Part shown: in pieces, positions 1-6,511 of the stretch
Layout of the letters: every line of letters starts with the position of its first letter
Numbering within the stretch: position 1 is the stretch's first letter
Assembly (NCBI GenBank): GCA_902795665.1
Contig: CADBMA010000076.1
Coordinates: 1 to 7,507, forward strand
Reading direction: 5' to 3'
Length of the DNA stretch: 7,507 bases
DNA from: an uncultured Rhodospirillales bacterium
Lineage (GTDB): Bacteria; Pseudomonadota; Alphaproteobacteria; RF32; CAG-239
Translations under genes and position numbers: made by a program
The notes under the pieces: generated by a model
What the model was told of the DNA's origin: nothing
Databases searched by the model: none
Seen by the model: the letters and a program-made list of their open reading frames with translations, nothing else

Positions 1-788
1 AACTTTTCAGCCTCTTCTGAGCGTTCTTTATTTGAGCTCATGCCGTTCATAACTCCTATAATCCGGCGATTTCCTCTTTTAGCAGAGGCCGTAAGACCAA
101 AACCTGCTTCTTCGGTATGTCCGGTCTTAAGTCCATCAGCATCCGGCATGCTATACAAAAGCGGATTGCGGTTGCCTTGCAAAATATTATGATATGTAAA
201 ACTTTTTTGAGCAAAAATCGGATAAAATTCCGGAAATTCCTTAATCAGCAATCTGGCTAATTTTGCCAAATCTTCTACTGACATTTTATGATCTGGCGAT
301 GGCAAACCCGTAGAATTATCAAAATGTGAATTCTTCAATCCCAATTCTGCAGCTTTTTGATTCATCATCACGGCAAAATCTTCTTCCGAACCGGCAATAT
401 TTTCAGCCACAACAATACAAGCATCATTACCCGACTGAATCAATATCCCCTTAATTAGGTTTTCAACCGAAACTTTATCTCCAATCGGCAAAAACATTGT
501 CGAGCTTCCGCTTTTGGCTCCGCCTTTTCTCCATGCGTTTTCGCTAACTGTAAAAGTATCCTCAAGCGACAAAGAACCATCTTTTATCTTTTCAAACAAA
601 AGATAAACTGTCATCAATTTGCTCATAGATGCCGGAGGAACCGGAACAAAAGCATCTTTCACATAAAGATATTCTCCGGTATCATAGTCCATTAATATGG
701 CATTTTTAGCTTTTGTTTCAATAGCTTGCGCCGTGGTCATAAACATCGCCCCCAAAGCCGCAGCTGATAACAATGTATAAAATCTCAT
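1..788 (-). CDS. dacA: D-alanyl-D-alanine carboxypeptidase (PBP5/DacA family, S11), 3' end cut by window edge
   Basis: Low-molecular-weight penicillin-binding protein that removes the terminal D-Ala from pentapeptide stems in the periplasm. I translated the minus strand from the ATG at 786-788 and obtained 262 complete codons with no stop before the edge. Residues 1-22 form a signal peptide with a likely cut after AQA. All three serine-peptidase motifs are present: S54-M-S-K57 (SxxK, nucleophile S54), S119-G-N121 (SxN) and K221-T-G223, followed by His224. The order and spacing fit the S11 transpeptidase fold. The C-terminal part of the catalytic domain, and any PBP5-type beta domain and membrane anchor, lie outside the window. 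The start is supported by AGGGG, which overlaps the rlpA stop; only 9 bases separate the two genes, so it is almost certainly the second gene of an rlpA operon. The choice among dacA, dacC and dacF cannot be settled here. Confidence 0.93.
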   Translation of the reverse strand, partial: MRFYTLLSAAALGAMFMTTAQAIETKAKNAILMDYDTGEYLYVKDAFVPVPPASMSKLMTVYLLFEKIKDGSLSLEDTFTVSENAWRKGGAKSGSSTMFLPIGDKVSVENLIKGILIQSGNDACIVVAENIAGSEEDFAVMMNQKAAELGLKNSHFDNSTGLPSPDHKMSVEDLAKLARLLIKEFPEFYPIFAQKSFTYHNILQGNRNPLLYSMPDADGLKTGHTEEAGFGLTASAKRGNRRIIGVMNGMSSNKERSEEAEK

Positions 789-797
789 TTCTTACCC

Positions 798-1763
798 CTA
801 ATCTTCTACAATATGAGCCGCAGGAATTCCATAATCCCGAATTTGCGATTGAACATTCAAAGCCTGTGAATGCTCAATATAAGCGCCAACTCTAACTCTA
901 TAAAAAAGTTTGCCGTTTACATTTGCCGCCATCACCTTAGCTGGCCCGAATTGTTGCAGCTTTTTAGCTAAATTTGTTGCCGATTCTTTGTTGCTAAAAG
1001 CTCCGGCCTGAACATAATATCGCCCTGCCTCTTGCACATTTTCTTGGTTGGCATCATATCCAGGATTATAATCATAATCTGGCACAAAATTATTATATTC
1101 TATATCCGCAGCCGCAACCGCCGACGCTGATGTTGTCACCGCAGAATTTGCGGCTATCGTTGATCCGGCAATCGGAGTAATAGCCTGACTTTGAATCTTG
1201 GTAACCGGAGCAGCATTTACATCTGCATACATCGGACTGCCGGTTAGAGCAGCTTTCAAATTTTTACTTTCTTTTTCAAGTATCTCCACCCGAACTTTGG
1301 CTGTTCCTTGCTCCAAAAAACCCAACAATTGCGCAACTTTTTTAGACACATCAATAATACGGTTTCGTGCATATGGACCACGATCATTAACCCTAACTAC
1401 CAACGAGCGCCCGTTTTCCAAATTTGTAACACGCACAATTGATGGCAGCGGCAGTGTACGATGGGCAGCGGTTAAACTATGCATATCATACTTTTCGCCA
1501 TTAGCCGTGCGCTTGGAATGAAAATCAGGTCCATACCAAGATGCTGTTCCTACTTCTTTGTAGTTATAGTCTTCTTTAGGATAGTACCAACGACCAAGAA
1601 TTTTGTAAGGATTACCAACTTTATAGGCTCCTCCTTGATTAATAATGGCCGCCGCTTGTTTTTGCGGTGGATCGGTTATATCCGGAGATGAACTCCCGCA
1701 AGAAACAATACACAATATTGCTGCTGATATTGTTCCCAATTTTATAAAATTCAAAGTACTCAT
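798..1763 (-). CDS. rlpA: RlpA septal-ring lipoprotein, lytic transglycosylase family (DPBB + SPOR)
   Basis: A 321-residue lipoprotein expected to act on peptidoglycan at the division septum. Residues 1-21 form a lipoprotein signal with lipobox I-V-S-C22. A double-psi beta-barrel spans about 72-160, with the family hallmarks GTASWYG (72-78), AAHRTLP (99-105) and VNDRGPY (125-131). H101 and D127 match the two residues described as catalytic in Pseudomonas RlpA, including their 26-residue separation. Residues 165-245 are a low-complexity linker, first Ala/Ser/Thr-rich and then Tyr/Asn/Asp-rich. A SPOR domain follows at about 247-321 (YYVQAGAFSNKESA, FYRVRVGAY) and would bind glycan lacking stem peptides. 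AAGGA precedes the ATG by 7 bases. It heads an operon with the downstream carboxypeptidase. Glycan cleavage is inferred from family; in some species RlpA has no measurable lytic activity. Confidence 0.95.
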   Translation of the reverse strand: MSTLNFIKLGTISAAILCIVSCGSSSPDITDPPQKQAAAIINQGGAYKVGNPYKILGRWYYPKEDYNYKEVGTASWYGPDFHSKRTANGEKYDMHSLTAAHRTLPLPSIVRVTNLENGRSLVVRVNDRGPYARNRIIDVSKKVAQLLGFLEQGTAKVRVEILEKESKNLKAALTGSPMYADVNAAPVTKIQSQAITPIAGSTIAANSAVTTSASAVAAADIEYNNFVPDYDYNPGYDANQENVQEAGRYYVQAGAFSNKESATNLAKKLQQFGPAKVMAANVNGKLFYRVRVGAYIEHSQALNVQSQIRDYGIPAAHIVED

Positions 1764-1789
1764 TTTTTTCCTTAATCAAATTTGGCGCC

Positions 1790-1818
1790 ATTGTATATCA
1801 AATTTTACAGCTCGTAAA
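1790..1818 (-). promoter_or_regulatory. Putative sigma70-type promoter for rlpA-dacA
   Basis: Read on the minus strand, TTTACG (1813-1818) and TACAAT (1790-1795) are separated by exactly 17 bases. They match the -35 and -10 consensus at 4/6 and 5/6. The -10 lies 26 bases upstream of the rlpA ATG, leaving a short leader that contains the AAGGA ribosome site. This is the best promoter match I found in the window, but it is judged by eye only. Confidence 0.5.
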
Positions 1819-1854
1819 GCAATATTAAAGACATATAACGAAAAAAATATTTTA

Positions 1855-1882
1855 TTGCTAAATATTTTTAGCATGATAGTAT
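1855..1882 (+). promoter_or_regulatory. Weak candidate promoter for the 116-aa membrane protein gene
   Basis: TTGCTA (1855-1860) and TAGTAT (1877-1882) are 16 bases apart, each matching consensus at 4/6. An inverted repeat fills the spacer. The -10 lies about 30 bases before the ATG at 1913. AT-rich DNA gives such matches by chance, so this is tentative. Confidence 0.25.
1856..1873. repeat. Perfect 7-bp inverted repeat, possible operator
   Basis: TGCTAAA (1856-1862) and TTTAGCA (1867-1873) are exact reverse complements around a 4-base centre, TATT. The element sits between the candidate -35 and -10 of the plus-strand gene and about 40 bases upstream of the rlpA -35. No T-run follows and it is AT-rich, so a transcription terminator is unlikely. 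A dimeric repressor site is one reading; I do not recognise the motif. Confidence 0.4.
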
Positions 1883-1912
1883 GTCAGAAAAAATTTTTAA
1901 AGGACAAAATCC

Positions 1913-2263
1913 ATGACTAGAAAAAATCTTTATTTCGTAATATTAATATCCGCATTGGTTGTTATTGCCGCCGCTTTTTTATTAAATATAAAAGCAATAA
2001 CCGGCATTGTTATTTCTCTTAAAGGTCACATCAATGAGTGGCCGATATGGGCATCTGCCGTTGTTTGCGCTTTTATTTTTTCACGATACAAATATTATTG
2101 GCCGGCAATCACTGCTGCCGCATTTTGCACCGCATTAGTTTATCATATCTACATTCACTCTTCATTAGCCAAATTGGGATTATATACATTGTGCATACGT
2201 TCATTGCTATTTATTGCCATAGTATTTGCAATTGACTATCTCCGGCTTATTTTCAAAAGATAA
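1913..2263 (+). CDS. Small integral membrane protein of unknown function, probably four transmembrane helices
   Basis: I do not recognise this 116-residue protein. It is strongly hydrophobic, with likely membrane helices at about 6-26, 44-58 (short), 61-81 and 88-112. Basic residues cluster at the N-terminus (T-R-K), in the loop R58-Y-K60 and at the C-terminus (R111 and K115-R116). By the positive-inside rule this predicts both ends in the cytoplasm. The last helix carries R96 and D108, unusual inside a membrane segment. AAAGGA lies 8 bases before the ATG, which supports the start and expression. It is a single-gene unit, divergent from rlpA and closed by its own terminator. Composition is similar to its neighbours, with no sign of transfer. 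I see no motif that gives a function. Confidence 0.8.
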   Translation: MTRKNLYFVILISALVVIAAAFLLNIKAITGIVISLKGHINEWPIWASAVVCAFIFSRYKYYWPAITAAAFCTALVYHIYIHSSLAKLGLYTLCIRSLLFIAIVFAIDYLRLIFKR

Positions 2264-2271
2264 AAAAATCG

Positions 2272-2304
2272 AAAACCCCGCCTCTTACAGCGGGGTTTTG
2301 TTTT
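2272..2304. terminator. Bidirectional intrinsic terminator between the 116-aa gene and gatB
   Basis: AAAACCCCGC (2272-2281) and GCGGGGTTTT (2290-2299) form a perfect 10-bp stem with an 8-base loop. On the plus strand the stem runs into TTTTGTTTT. On the minus strand it is followed by CGATTTTTTTA (positions 2271 down to 2261). It therefore serves both converging genes; its right side reaches the gatB stop codon (2303-2305). Confidence 0.92.
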
Positions 2305-3748
2305 ACAATTTACGATTAAGCAGCTCATTTACCACTTGCGGATTTGCTTTGCCTTGTGATTCTTTCATCACTTGTCCCACAAACCATCCGCGCAACGCAA
2401 CTTTTCCGTTACGATAAGCCGCAACATTATCGGGGCTGCTGGCAATAACCTTATCGACAATGGCTTCAATAGCTCCGGTATCGGTAACTTGTTTAAGTCC
2501 TTTTTCTTCAACAATTTTTTCCGGATTTTCACCGCTTTCAGCCATAATCTCAAACACATCTTTGGCTGTTTTTCCTGAAATAACATTATTTTCAACCAAT
2601 TCAACCAACTTGCCGAGATTTTCCGCGCTTACCGGCGAATTTTCAATTGTCAGATTTTTACGATTCAACATCGCAAAGAAATCACCCATCAGCCAGTTGG
2701 CCACTTTTTTACCGTCATGACCGGCGGCTGCTTGTTCAAAAAACTCTGCCACTTCTTTGTTTTCGCAAATAATCGAGGCATCATACTTGGTCAACCCCAT
2801 AGTTTCCATAAAGCGCACCTTTTTAGCATCTGGCAATTCCGGCAGATTGCGACGAATTTCCTCAATAAATTCATCACTCAAAACCAATGGCGGCAAATCC
2901 GGCTCCGGAAAATAGCGATAATCATTGGCAAATTCTTTTTTGCGCATAAACTTGGTTGTACCGGTAGTCGCATCAAATTGACGAGTTTCTTGCTCTATTT
3001 CTCCGCCGTTTTCATATACTTCCACCTGACGCTTTGCCTCATACTCAATCGCCTGCATCGCAAATTTTACCGAATTGACGTTTTTAATTTCGGCTCTTGG
3101 GCGCAACTCGTCTTCTCCGAGTGGGCGCACCGAAATACTGGCATCACAGCGCATTGAACCTTCATTCATATTGCCGTCACAAGTTCCCAAATAGCGCACA
3201 ATTGAACGCAGTTTTTTCAAAAAGGCTCCGGCTTCTTCCGGCGAGCGAAAATCCGGCTTGGTCACAATTTCCATCAATCCAACGCCGCAACGGTTTAAAT
3301 CAATAAAGCTTTTGGTCGGCGACATATCGTGGATTGACTTGGCTGCATCCTGTTCAATATGCAGGCGCTCAATTCTGATATCTTTGGTTGAACCGTCATC
3401 CAGATCAATAGTCACCACACCTTCACCAACAATCGGATGTACAAACTGCGTAATCTGATAACCCTGTGGCAAATCGGCATAAAAATAATTTTTGCGCGAA
3501 AATTCAGAATATTTATTAATGACCGCCCGCAGTCCAAGTCCGGTTTTTACTGCCTGTCGCACGCATTCTTCATTCAAAGTCGGCAACATTCCCGGCATTC
3601 CAGCATCTACAAACGAAACACTCTGATTGGCATCATCCCCGAATTTGGCTGATGCACCGCTGAAAATCTTTGATTTTGAAATTATCTGGCAATGTATTTC
3701 CAAGCCGCAGATAACTTCCCATTTTCCTGTTTTACCTTCCAATATCAT
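2303..3748 (-). CDS. gatB: Aspartyl/glutamyl-tRNA amidotransferase subunit B
   Basis: This subunit of GatCAB binds the misacylated tRNA, activates the Glu or Asp side chain with ATP, and receives ammonia from GatA. At 481 residues it is typical for the family. Conserved stretches include EVICGLEIHCQ (11-21), RKNYFYADLPQGYQIT (85-100), HIEQDAAKS (130-138), DLNRCGVGLMEIVTKPD (150-166), GNMNEGSMRCD (192-202) and ANDYRYFPEPDLPP (274-287). The C-terminal third is the helical YqeY-like tRNA-binding region ending GKANPQVVNELLNRKL. Family members commonly have a Pro, Ala or Ser where this one has Gly157, and usually Asn rather than Ser204 in the DAS-I-SVR strand; neither looks damaging. Its ATG shares one base with the gatA TAA stop, so the two are probably translationally coupled. 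It is the last gene of the operon. Confidence 0.97.
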   Translation of the reverse strand: MILEGKTGKWEVICGLEIHCQIISKSKIFSGASAKFGDDANQSVSFVDAGMPGMLPTLNEECVRQAVKTGLGLRAVINKYSEFSRKNYFYADLPQGYQITQFVHPIVGEGVVTIDLDDGSTKDIRIERLHIEQDAAKSIHDMSPTKSFIDLNRCGVGLMEIVTKPDFRSPEEAGAFLKKLRSIVRYLGTCDGNMNEGSMRCDASISVRPLGEDELRPRAEIKNVNSVKFAMQAIEYEAKRQVEVYENGGEIEQETRQFDATTGTTKFMRKKEFANDYRYFPEPDLPPLVLSDEFIEEIRRNLPELPDAKKVRFMETMGLTKYDASIICENKEVAEFFEQAAAGHDGKKVANWLMGDFFAMLNRKNLTIENSPVSAENLGKLVELVENNVISGKTAKDVFEIMAESGENPEKIVEEKGLKQVTDTGAIEAIVDKVIASSPDNVAAYRNGKVALRGWFVGQVMKESQGKANPQVVNELLNRKL

Positions 3749-5205
3749 TATTTCAGCCTTTCAAATTTTGCTTCTTTTTCCAGCACTGCTGCCGTCTTAA
3801 AAATTGTTTCTTCATCAAAAGCACGCCCAATCAATTGCAATCCCAGAGGTAAGCCATCTGCCGATAATCCGATTGGCAAACTCATCGCTGGAAGACCGGC
3901 CAAATTTACCGACACCGTAAACACGTCATTCAGCCACATATTAATCGGATTTTCCGACATTGATTTATCCCCAATCGGAAAAGCCGTTGTCGGTGTCGTC
4001 GGGGTTAAAATTACATCACACAGCTTGAAAGCCTCAATAAAATCGTTGCGAATCAAACGACGGATTTTTTGCGCCTTCCGATAGTAAGCATCATAATATC
4101 CCGCCGATAATACATATGTACCGATCATAATTCGGCGTTTAACTTCCTTGCCGAAACCGGCACTTCGGGTATTGATATACATATCGTCCAAACTTTTACC
4201 GTCAACCCGCAGCCCATAGCGCACACCATCATAGCGTGCCAAATTCGATGATACTTCCGCCGGAGCAATAATATAATAAGTCGGTAATGCATATTTGGTA
4301 TGCGGTAAATATATATCAACAATTTCCGCCCCTGCTTGGCGTAACATTTCAATTCCTTTGTCCCAATAACCGACCATTTCCTCATTCAAACCTTGCGGAC
4401 GATACTCTGCCGGTATTCCGATTTTCATCCCTCTAACGCTCTGCCCGATCACGGCGGCAAAATCTGGCACTTTCATATCGACCGAAGTTGCATCTTTTAC
4501 ATCATGTCCGGCCATAGATTTCAGCAATATTGCACAATCTCTAACATCTTTGGCAATTGGACCAGGTTGATCCAACGATGATGCAAATGCTATAACCCCG
4601 TAACGAGAGCAACGACCATATGTCGGCTTAATTCCTGTAACACCGCAAAAAGCTGCCGGTTGACGAATAGACCCTCCCGTATCGGTAGCGGTCGCAGCCG
4701 CACACATATTAGCCGCCACTGCCGCTGACGAACCGCCTGATGATCCGCCGGGCACCAATTTACGCTCGTATTGCCACGGATTTATCGTCGAACCAAAAAA
4801 ACTGTTCTCGGTACTGCTACCCATTGCAAATTCATCCAAATTCAATTTTCCCAGACAAATTGCCCCGGCATTAAATAAATTTGCCGTCACCGTTGACTCA
4901 TATTGAGGAACAAAATTATCCAATATATGCGAACAAGCGGTGGTCCTAATGTTCTTGGTGCAGAACAAATCTTTAATTCCCAGCGGAATTCCCTCCAAAT
5001 CACGAGCCGTGCCGGCGGCATAATGGGCATCTGATTGTGCGGCTTGCGCCAAAGCCACCTCCGGCGTTTCCAAAACATATGCATTAAGATCGCGATTATC
5101 TTCCATTGACTTTAAATAGGCCTTGGTCAAATCTGTTGCGCTAAATTGTTTATTTTTCAATCCGCCCAAGGTTTCGGCAATTGTAAGTTTTGTAATATCG
5201 GTCAT
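3748..5205 (-). CDS. gatA: Aspartyl/glutamyl-tRNA amidotransferase subunit A (glutamine amidase)
   Basis: Amidase-signature subunit of GatCAB; it hydrolyses glutamine and channels ammonia to GatB. Numbered from the ATG at 5203-5205 (485 residues), the Ser-cisSer-Lys triad is visible: K78 in GIPLGIKDLF, cis-Ser S155 in VPGGSSGGSSAAVAA, and nucleophile S179 in ATDTGGSIRQPA. The 24-residue spacing between the two serines is the family spacing. Gln-binding and fold motifs follow (GIKPTYGRCSRYGVIAFASS, and LPAMSLPIGLSADGLPLGLQ near the C-terminus). The same frame also opens with GTG at 5212-5214, which would add three residues and overlap the gatC stop. I prefer the ATG because GGTGGAG lies 8 bases upstream of it, whereas the GTG would overlap that site. 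gatC ends 5 bases upstream and gatB overlaps the stop by one base. Confidence 0.97.
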   Translation of the reverse strand: MTDITKLTIAETLGGLKNKQFSATDLTKAYLKSMEDNRDLNAYVLETPEVALAQAAQSDAHYAAGTARDLEGIPLGIKDLFCTKNIRTTACSHILDNFVPQYESTVTANLFNAGAICLGKLNLDEFAMGSSTENSFFGSTINPWQYERKLVPGGSSGGSSAAVAANMCAAATATDTGGSIRQPAAFCGVTGIKPTYGRCSRYGVIAFASSLDQPGPIAKDVRDCAILLKSMAGHDVKDATSVDMKVPDFAAVIGQSVRGMKIGIPAEYRPQGLNEEMVGYWDKGIEMLRQAGAEIVDIYLPHTKYALPTYYIIAPAEVSSNLARYDGVRYGLRVDGKSLDDMYINTRSAGFGKEVKRRIMIGTYVLSAGYYDAYYRKAQKIRRLIRNDFIEAFKLCDVILTPTTPTTAFPIGDKSMSENPINMWLNDVFTVSVNLAGLPAMSLPIGLSADGLPLGLQLIGRAFDEETIFKTAAVLEKEAKFERLK

Positions 5206-5210
5206 TGCTT

Positions 5211-5498
5211 TCACTCCACCACCTTCGGCACCACAAAATAGTCATATTCTGCCACCGGAGCATTTTTCAAAATTTTATCGGCCTGATTGCCTTCTGTCAC
5301 CTCATCTTTGCGGCAAATCAAATCAATATCATTAACCGCCGACAAAGGTCTGACATCTGTGGTGTCAACTTCGCTCAGTTGCCCCACCCAATCCAAAATT
5401 TTATCAAATTCCTGCGCAGTTCCGGCAATTTTATCGTCTTCAACTTTCAAATGCGATAAAAAAGCGATTTTTTTGACCATTTGTGTATCTATTGCCAT
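5211..5498 (-). CDS. gatC: Aspartyl/glutamyl-tRNA amidotransferase subunit C
   Basis: Small 95-residue subunit that wraps around GatA and stabilises the GatA-GatB complex. The N-terminal helices (VKKIAFLSHLKVEDDKI, then FDKILDWVGQLSEVDTTDV at about 31-49) and the C-terminal signature RKDEVTEGNQADKILKNAP...YDYFVVPKVVE are characteristic of the family. Length is normal. The start is fixed by AGAGGT ending 6 bases before the ATG at 5496-5498. It is the first gene of gatC-gatA-gatB. A hairpin with a T-run lies just upstream, so its transcription depends either on read-through from fabI or on a promoter I could not find. Confidence 0.96.
   Translation of the reverse strand: MAIDTQMVKKIAFLSHLKVEDDKIAGTAQEFDKILDWVGQLSEVDTTDVRPLSAVNDIDLICRKDEVTEGNQADKILKNAPVAEYDYFVVPKVVE
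5214..5220 (-). promoter_or_regulatory. Ribosome binding site that favours the ATG start of gatA
   Basis: On the minus strand GGTGGAG occupies 5220-5214, with 8 bases before the ATG at 5205. It lies inside the last codons of gatC. The alternative GTG start at 5214 shares the final G of this site, so a ribosome could not use the same site to start there. Confidence 0.7.
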
Positions 5499-5515
5499 TT
5501 TTACCTCTTTTATTC

Positions 5516-5546
5516 AAAAAACAGAGCCATTGTTTATCAATGGCTC
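5516..5546 (-). terminator. Intrinsic terminator (or attenuator) between fabI and gatC
   Basis: GAGCCATTG (5524-5532) and CAATGGCTC (5538-5546) form a perfect 9-bp stem with a 5-base loop. Read on the minus strand the stem is followed by TG and then six T (5521-5516). It starts 25 bases after the fabI stop and ends 17 bases before the gatC ATG. The stem is less GC-rich than the other two terminators, so partial read-through is plausible. Confidence 0.8.
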
Positions 5547-5571
5547 AACACTCTCAACAACTTTTGTATGC

Positions 5572-6402
5572 TTAGCCTTCAATGAGCAGTTTTCCACATT
5601 CTTGCGAATTATCCAGATTAATCATTCCAATAGCATGATATCCGGCATCAACGTGTACAACCTCACCGCTAACGGCCGAGCCCAAATCAGACAGCAAAGC
5701 CAAAGCCATATTTCCAACTTCGTCCTGAGTAACATTGCGACGCAGCGGAGCATTAAGCTCGTTCCAGTGCAATATTTTGCGAAAATCTCCGATTCCCGAA
5801 GCTGCCAAAGTCTTAATTGGTCCGGCGGATATTGCATTAACTCTCACCCCCTGCACGCCCATATCAACGGCAGCAGCACGAACTGAGGCTTCCAAAGCTG
5901 CTTTTGCCACACCCATAATATTATAATTTGGCAAAACTCTTTCTGCTCCCATATATGTCAGGGTTACAATTGAGCCGTTTTCATTCATAATAGACGAAGC
6001 ACAGCGGCAAGTCTCCAAAAACGAATAGCACGAAATATGCATTGTGTTCAAAAAGTTTGGCAGCGAAGTATCAATGGTGCGTCCTTTCAGCTCATTTTTG
6101 TCTGAAAAAGCAATAGCATGAACCACAAAATCAATCTTGCCCCATTTTTCTCCCAACTCCTTAAAGCACGATTCGACGCTATCAGAGTCGGAAACATCGC
6201 ACTTAATCAGCAGCGGTTCTCTATCCAGCTGAGCCGCCAAAGGCTCAACTCTTTTTTGCAATACATCATTTTGATATGAAATGGCCAATTGCGCTCCTTG
6301 CGCATTCAGAGCCTGTACAATTCCCCAAGCAATTGACTTATCATTAGCCAGTCCCATAACCAAACCTTTTTTGCCGCTCATTAACAGCCCGTTATTAATC
6401 AT
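5572..6402 (-). CDS. fabI: Enoyl-[acyl-carrier-protein] reductase [NADH]
   Basis: Carries out the last reduction of each fatty-acid elongation cycle (trans-2-enoyl-ACP to acyl-ACP) in the cytoplasm. It is a 276-residue short-chain dehydrogenase fold. The nucleotide-binding loop is G17-L-A-N-D-K-S-I-A-W-G27; C68-D69-V contacts the adenine; Y150, Y160 and K167 match E. coli Y146, Y156 and K163 (Y-x6-K), and NAISAGPIKTLAA (189-201) is the cofactor and substrate loop. The C-terminal sheet GEVVHVDAGYHAIGM is typical. The residue aligned with E. coli Gly93, a triclosan contact, is Ala98 (HAIAFSDKNEL), while M163 and F207 match E. coli M159 and F203. AAGGA 8 bases before the ATG supports this start over the internal Met8. 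It is divergent from the yihY-family gene and upstream of gatC on the same strand. Confidence 0.97.
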   Translation of the reverse strand: MINNGLLMSGKKGLVMGLANDKSIAWGIVQALNAQGAQLAISYQNDVLQKRVEPLAAQLDREPLLIKCDVSDSDSVESCFKELGEKWGKIDFVVHAIAFSDKNELKGRTIDTSLPNFLNTMHISCYSFLETCRCASSIMNENGSIVTLTYMGAERVLPNYNIMGVAKAALEASVRAAAVDMGVQGVRVNAISAGPIKTLAASGIGDFRKILHWNELNAPLRRNVTQDEVGNMALALLSDLGSAVSGEVVHVDAGYHAIGMINLDNSQECGKLLIEG

Positions 6403-6432
6403 TTATTTTTCCTTTGCTTTTGTTGTCAAATT

Positions 6433-6438
6433 AGTATA
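6433..6438 (-). promoter_or_regulatory. Candidate -10 element for fabI in the divergent intergenic region
   Basis: On the minus strand TATACT (5/6 to consensus) lies about 30 bases upstream of the fabI ATG, a good distance for a short leader. No convincing -35 is found at 16-18 bases further upstream (AAAAAT at a 17-base spacer), so this is only a candidate. Confidence 0.3.
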
Positions 6439-6467
6439 TTAAGTAGCTTTGTCTGATTTTTTATAAG
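6439..6467 (+). promoter_or_regulatory. Candidate promoter for the yihY-family gene
   Basis: TATAAG (6462-6467, 5/6) has a poor -35, TTAAGT (6439-6444, 3/6), 17 bases upstream. It directly adjoins the fabI -10 candidate on the other strand, so the two polymerase sites would overlap. The -10 lies 44 bases before the ATG at 6512. Weak evidence. Confidence 0.25.
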
Positions 6468-6501
6468 ATTTAAGACATTTTGTAAACCATTTTTTTCATT
6501 T

Positions 6502-6505
6502 GGAG
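6502..6505 (+). promoter_or_regulatory. Ribosome binding site that sets the yihY-family start
   Basis: GGAG lies 6 bases before the ATG at 6512. The frame is open further upstream to a TTG at 6500, but that TTG overlaps this site, so the ATG is the better start. Confidence 0.8.
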
Positions 6506-6511
6506 TCGATT

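Noticed and set aside
1764..1912. A possible small RNA or riboswitch in the longest gene-free stretch (149 bases)
   Set aside because: Apart from the promoter-like elements and the short palindrome I see no stable stem structure or known aptamer pattern.
1198..1920. Several small plus-strand frames over rlpA and its upstream region
   Set aside because: They overlap each other and rlpA coding sequence, and their residues are the expected shadow of that gene.
2717..3157. A 146-residue plus-strand frame
   Set aside because: Entirely antisense to conserved gatB motifs; low-information composition typical of a reverse-frame shadow.
3692..4084. A 130-residue plus-strand frame
   Set aside because: Antisense to the gatA-gatB junction; no family resemblance.
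5287..5886. A 199-residue open frame on the plus strand
   Set aside because: It lies antisense across gatC, the terminator and fabI, all of which are securely identified; its translation resembles no family I know and it has no good ribosome site.
6500..6511. TTG start giving a 304-residue YihY-family protein
   Set aside because: The TTG is part of the ribosome site TTGGAG for the ATG at 6512, so the longer start is unlikely.
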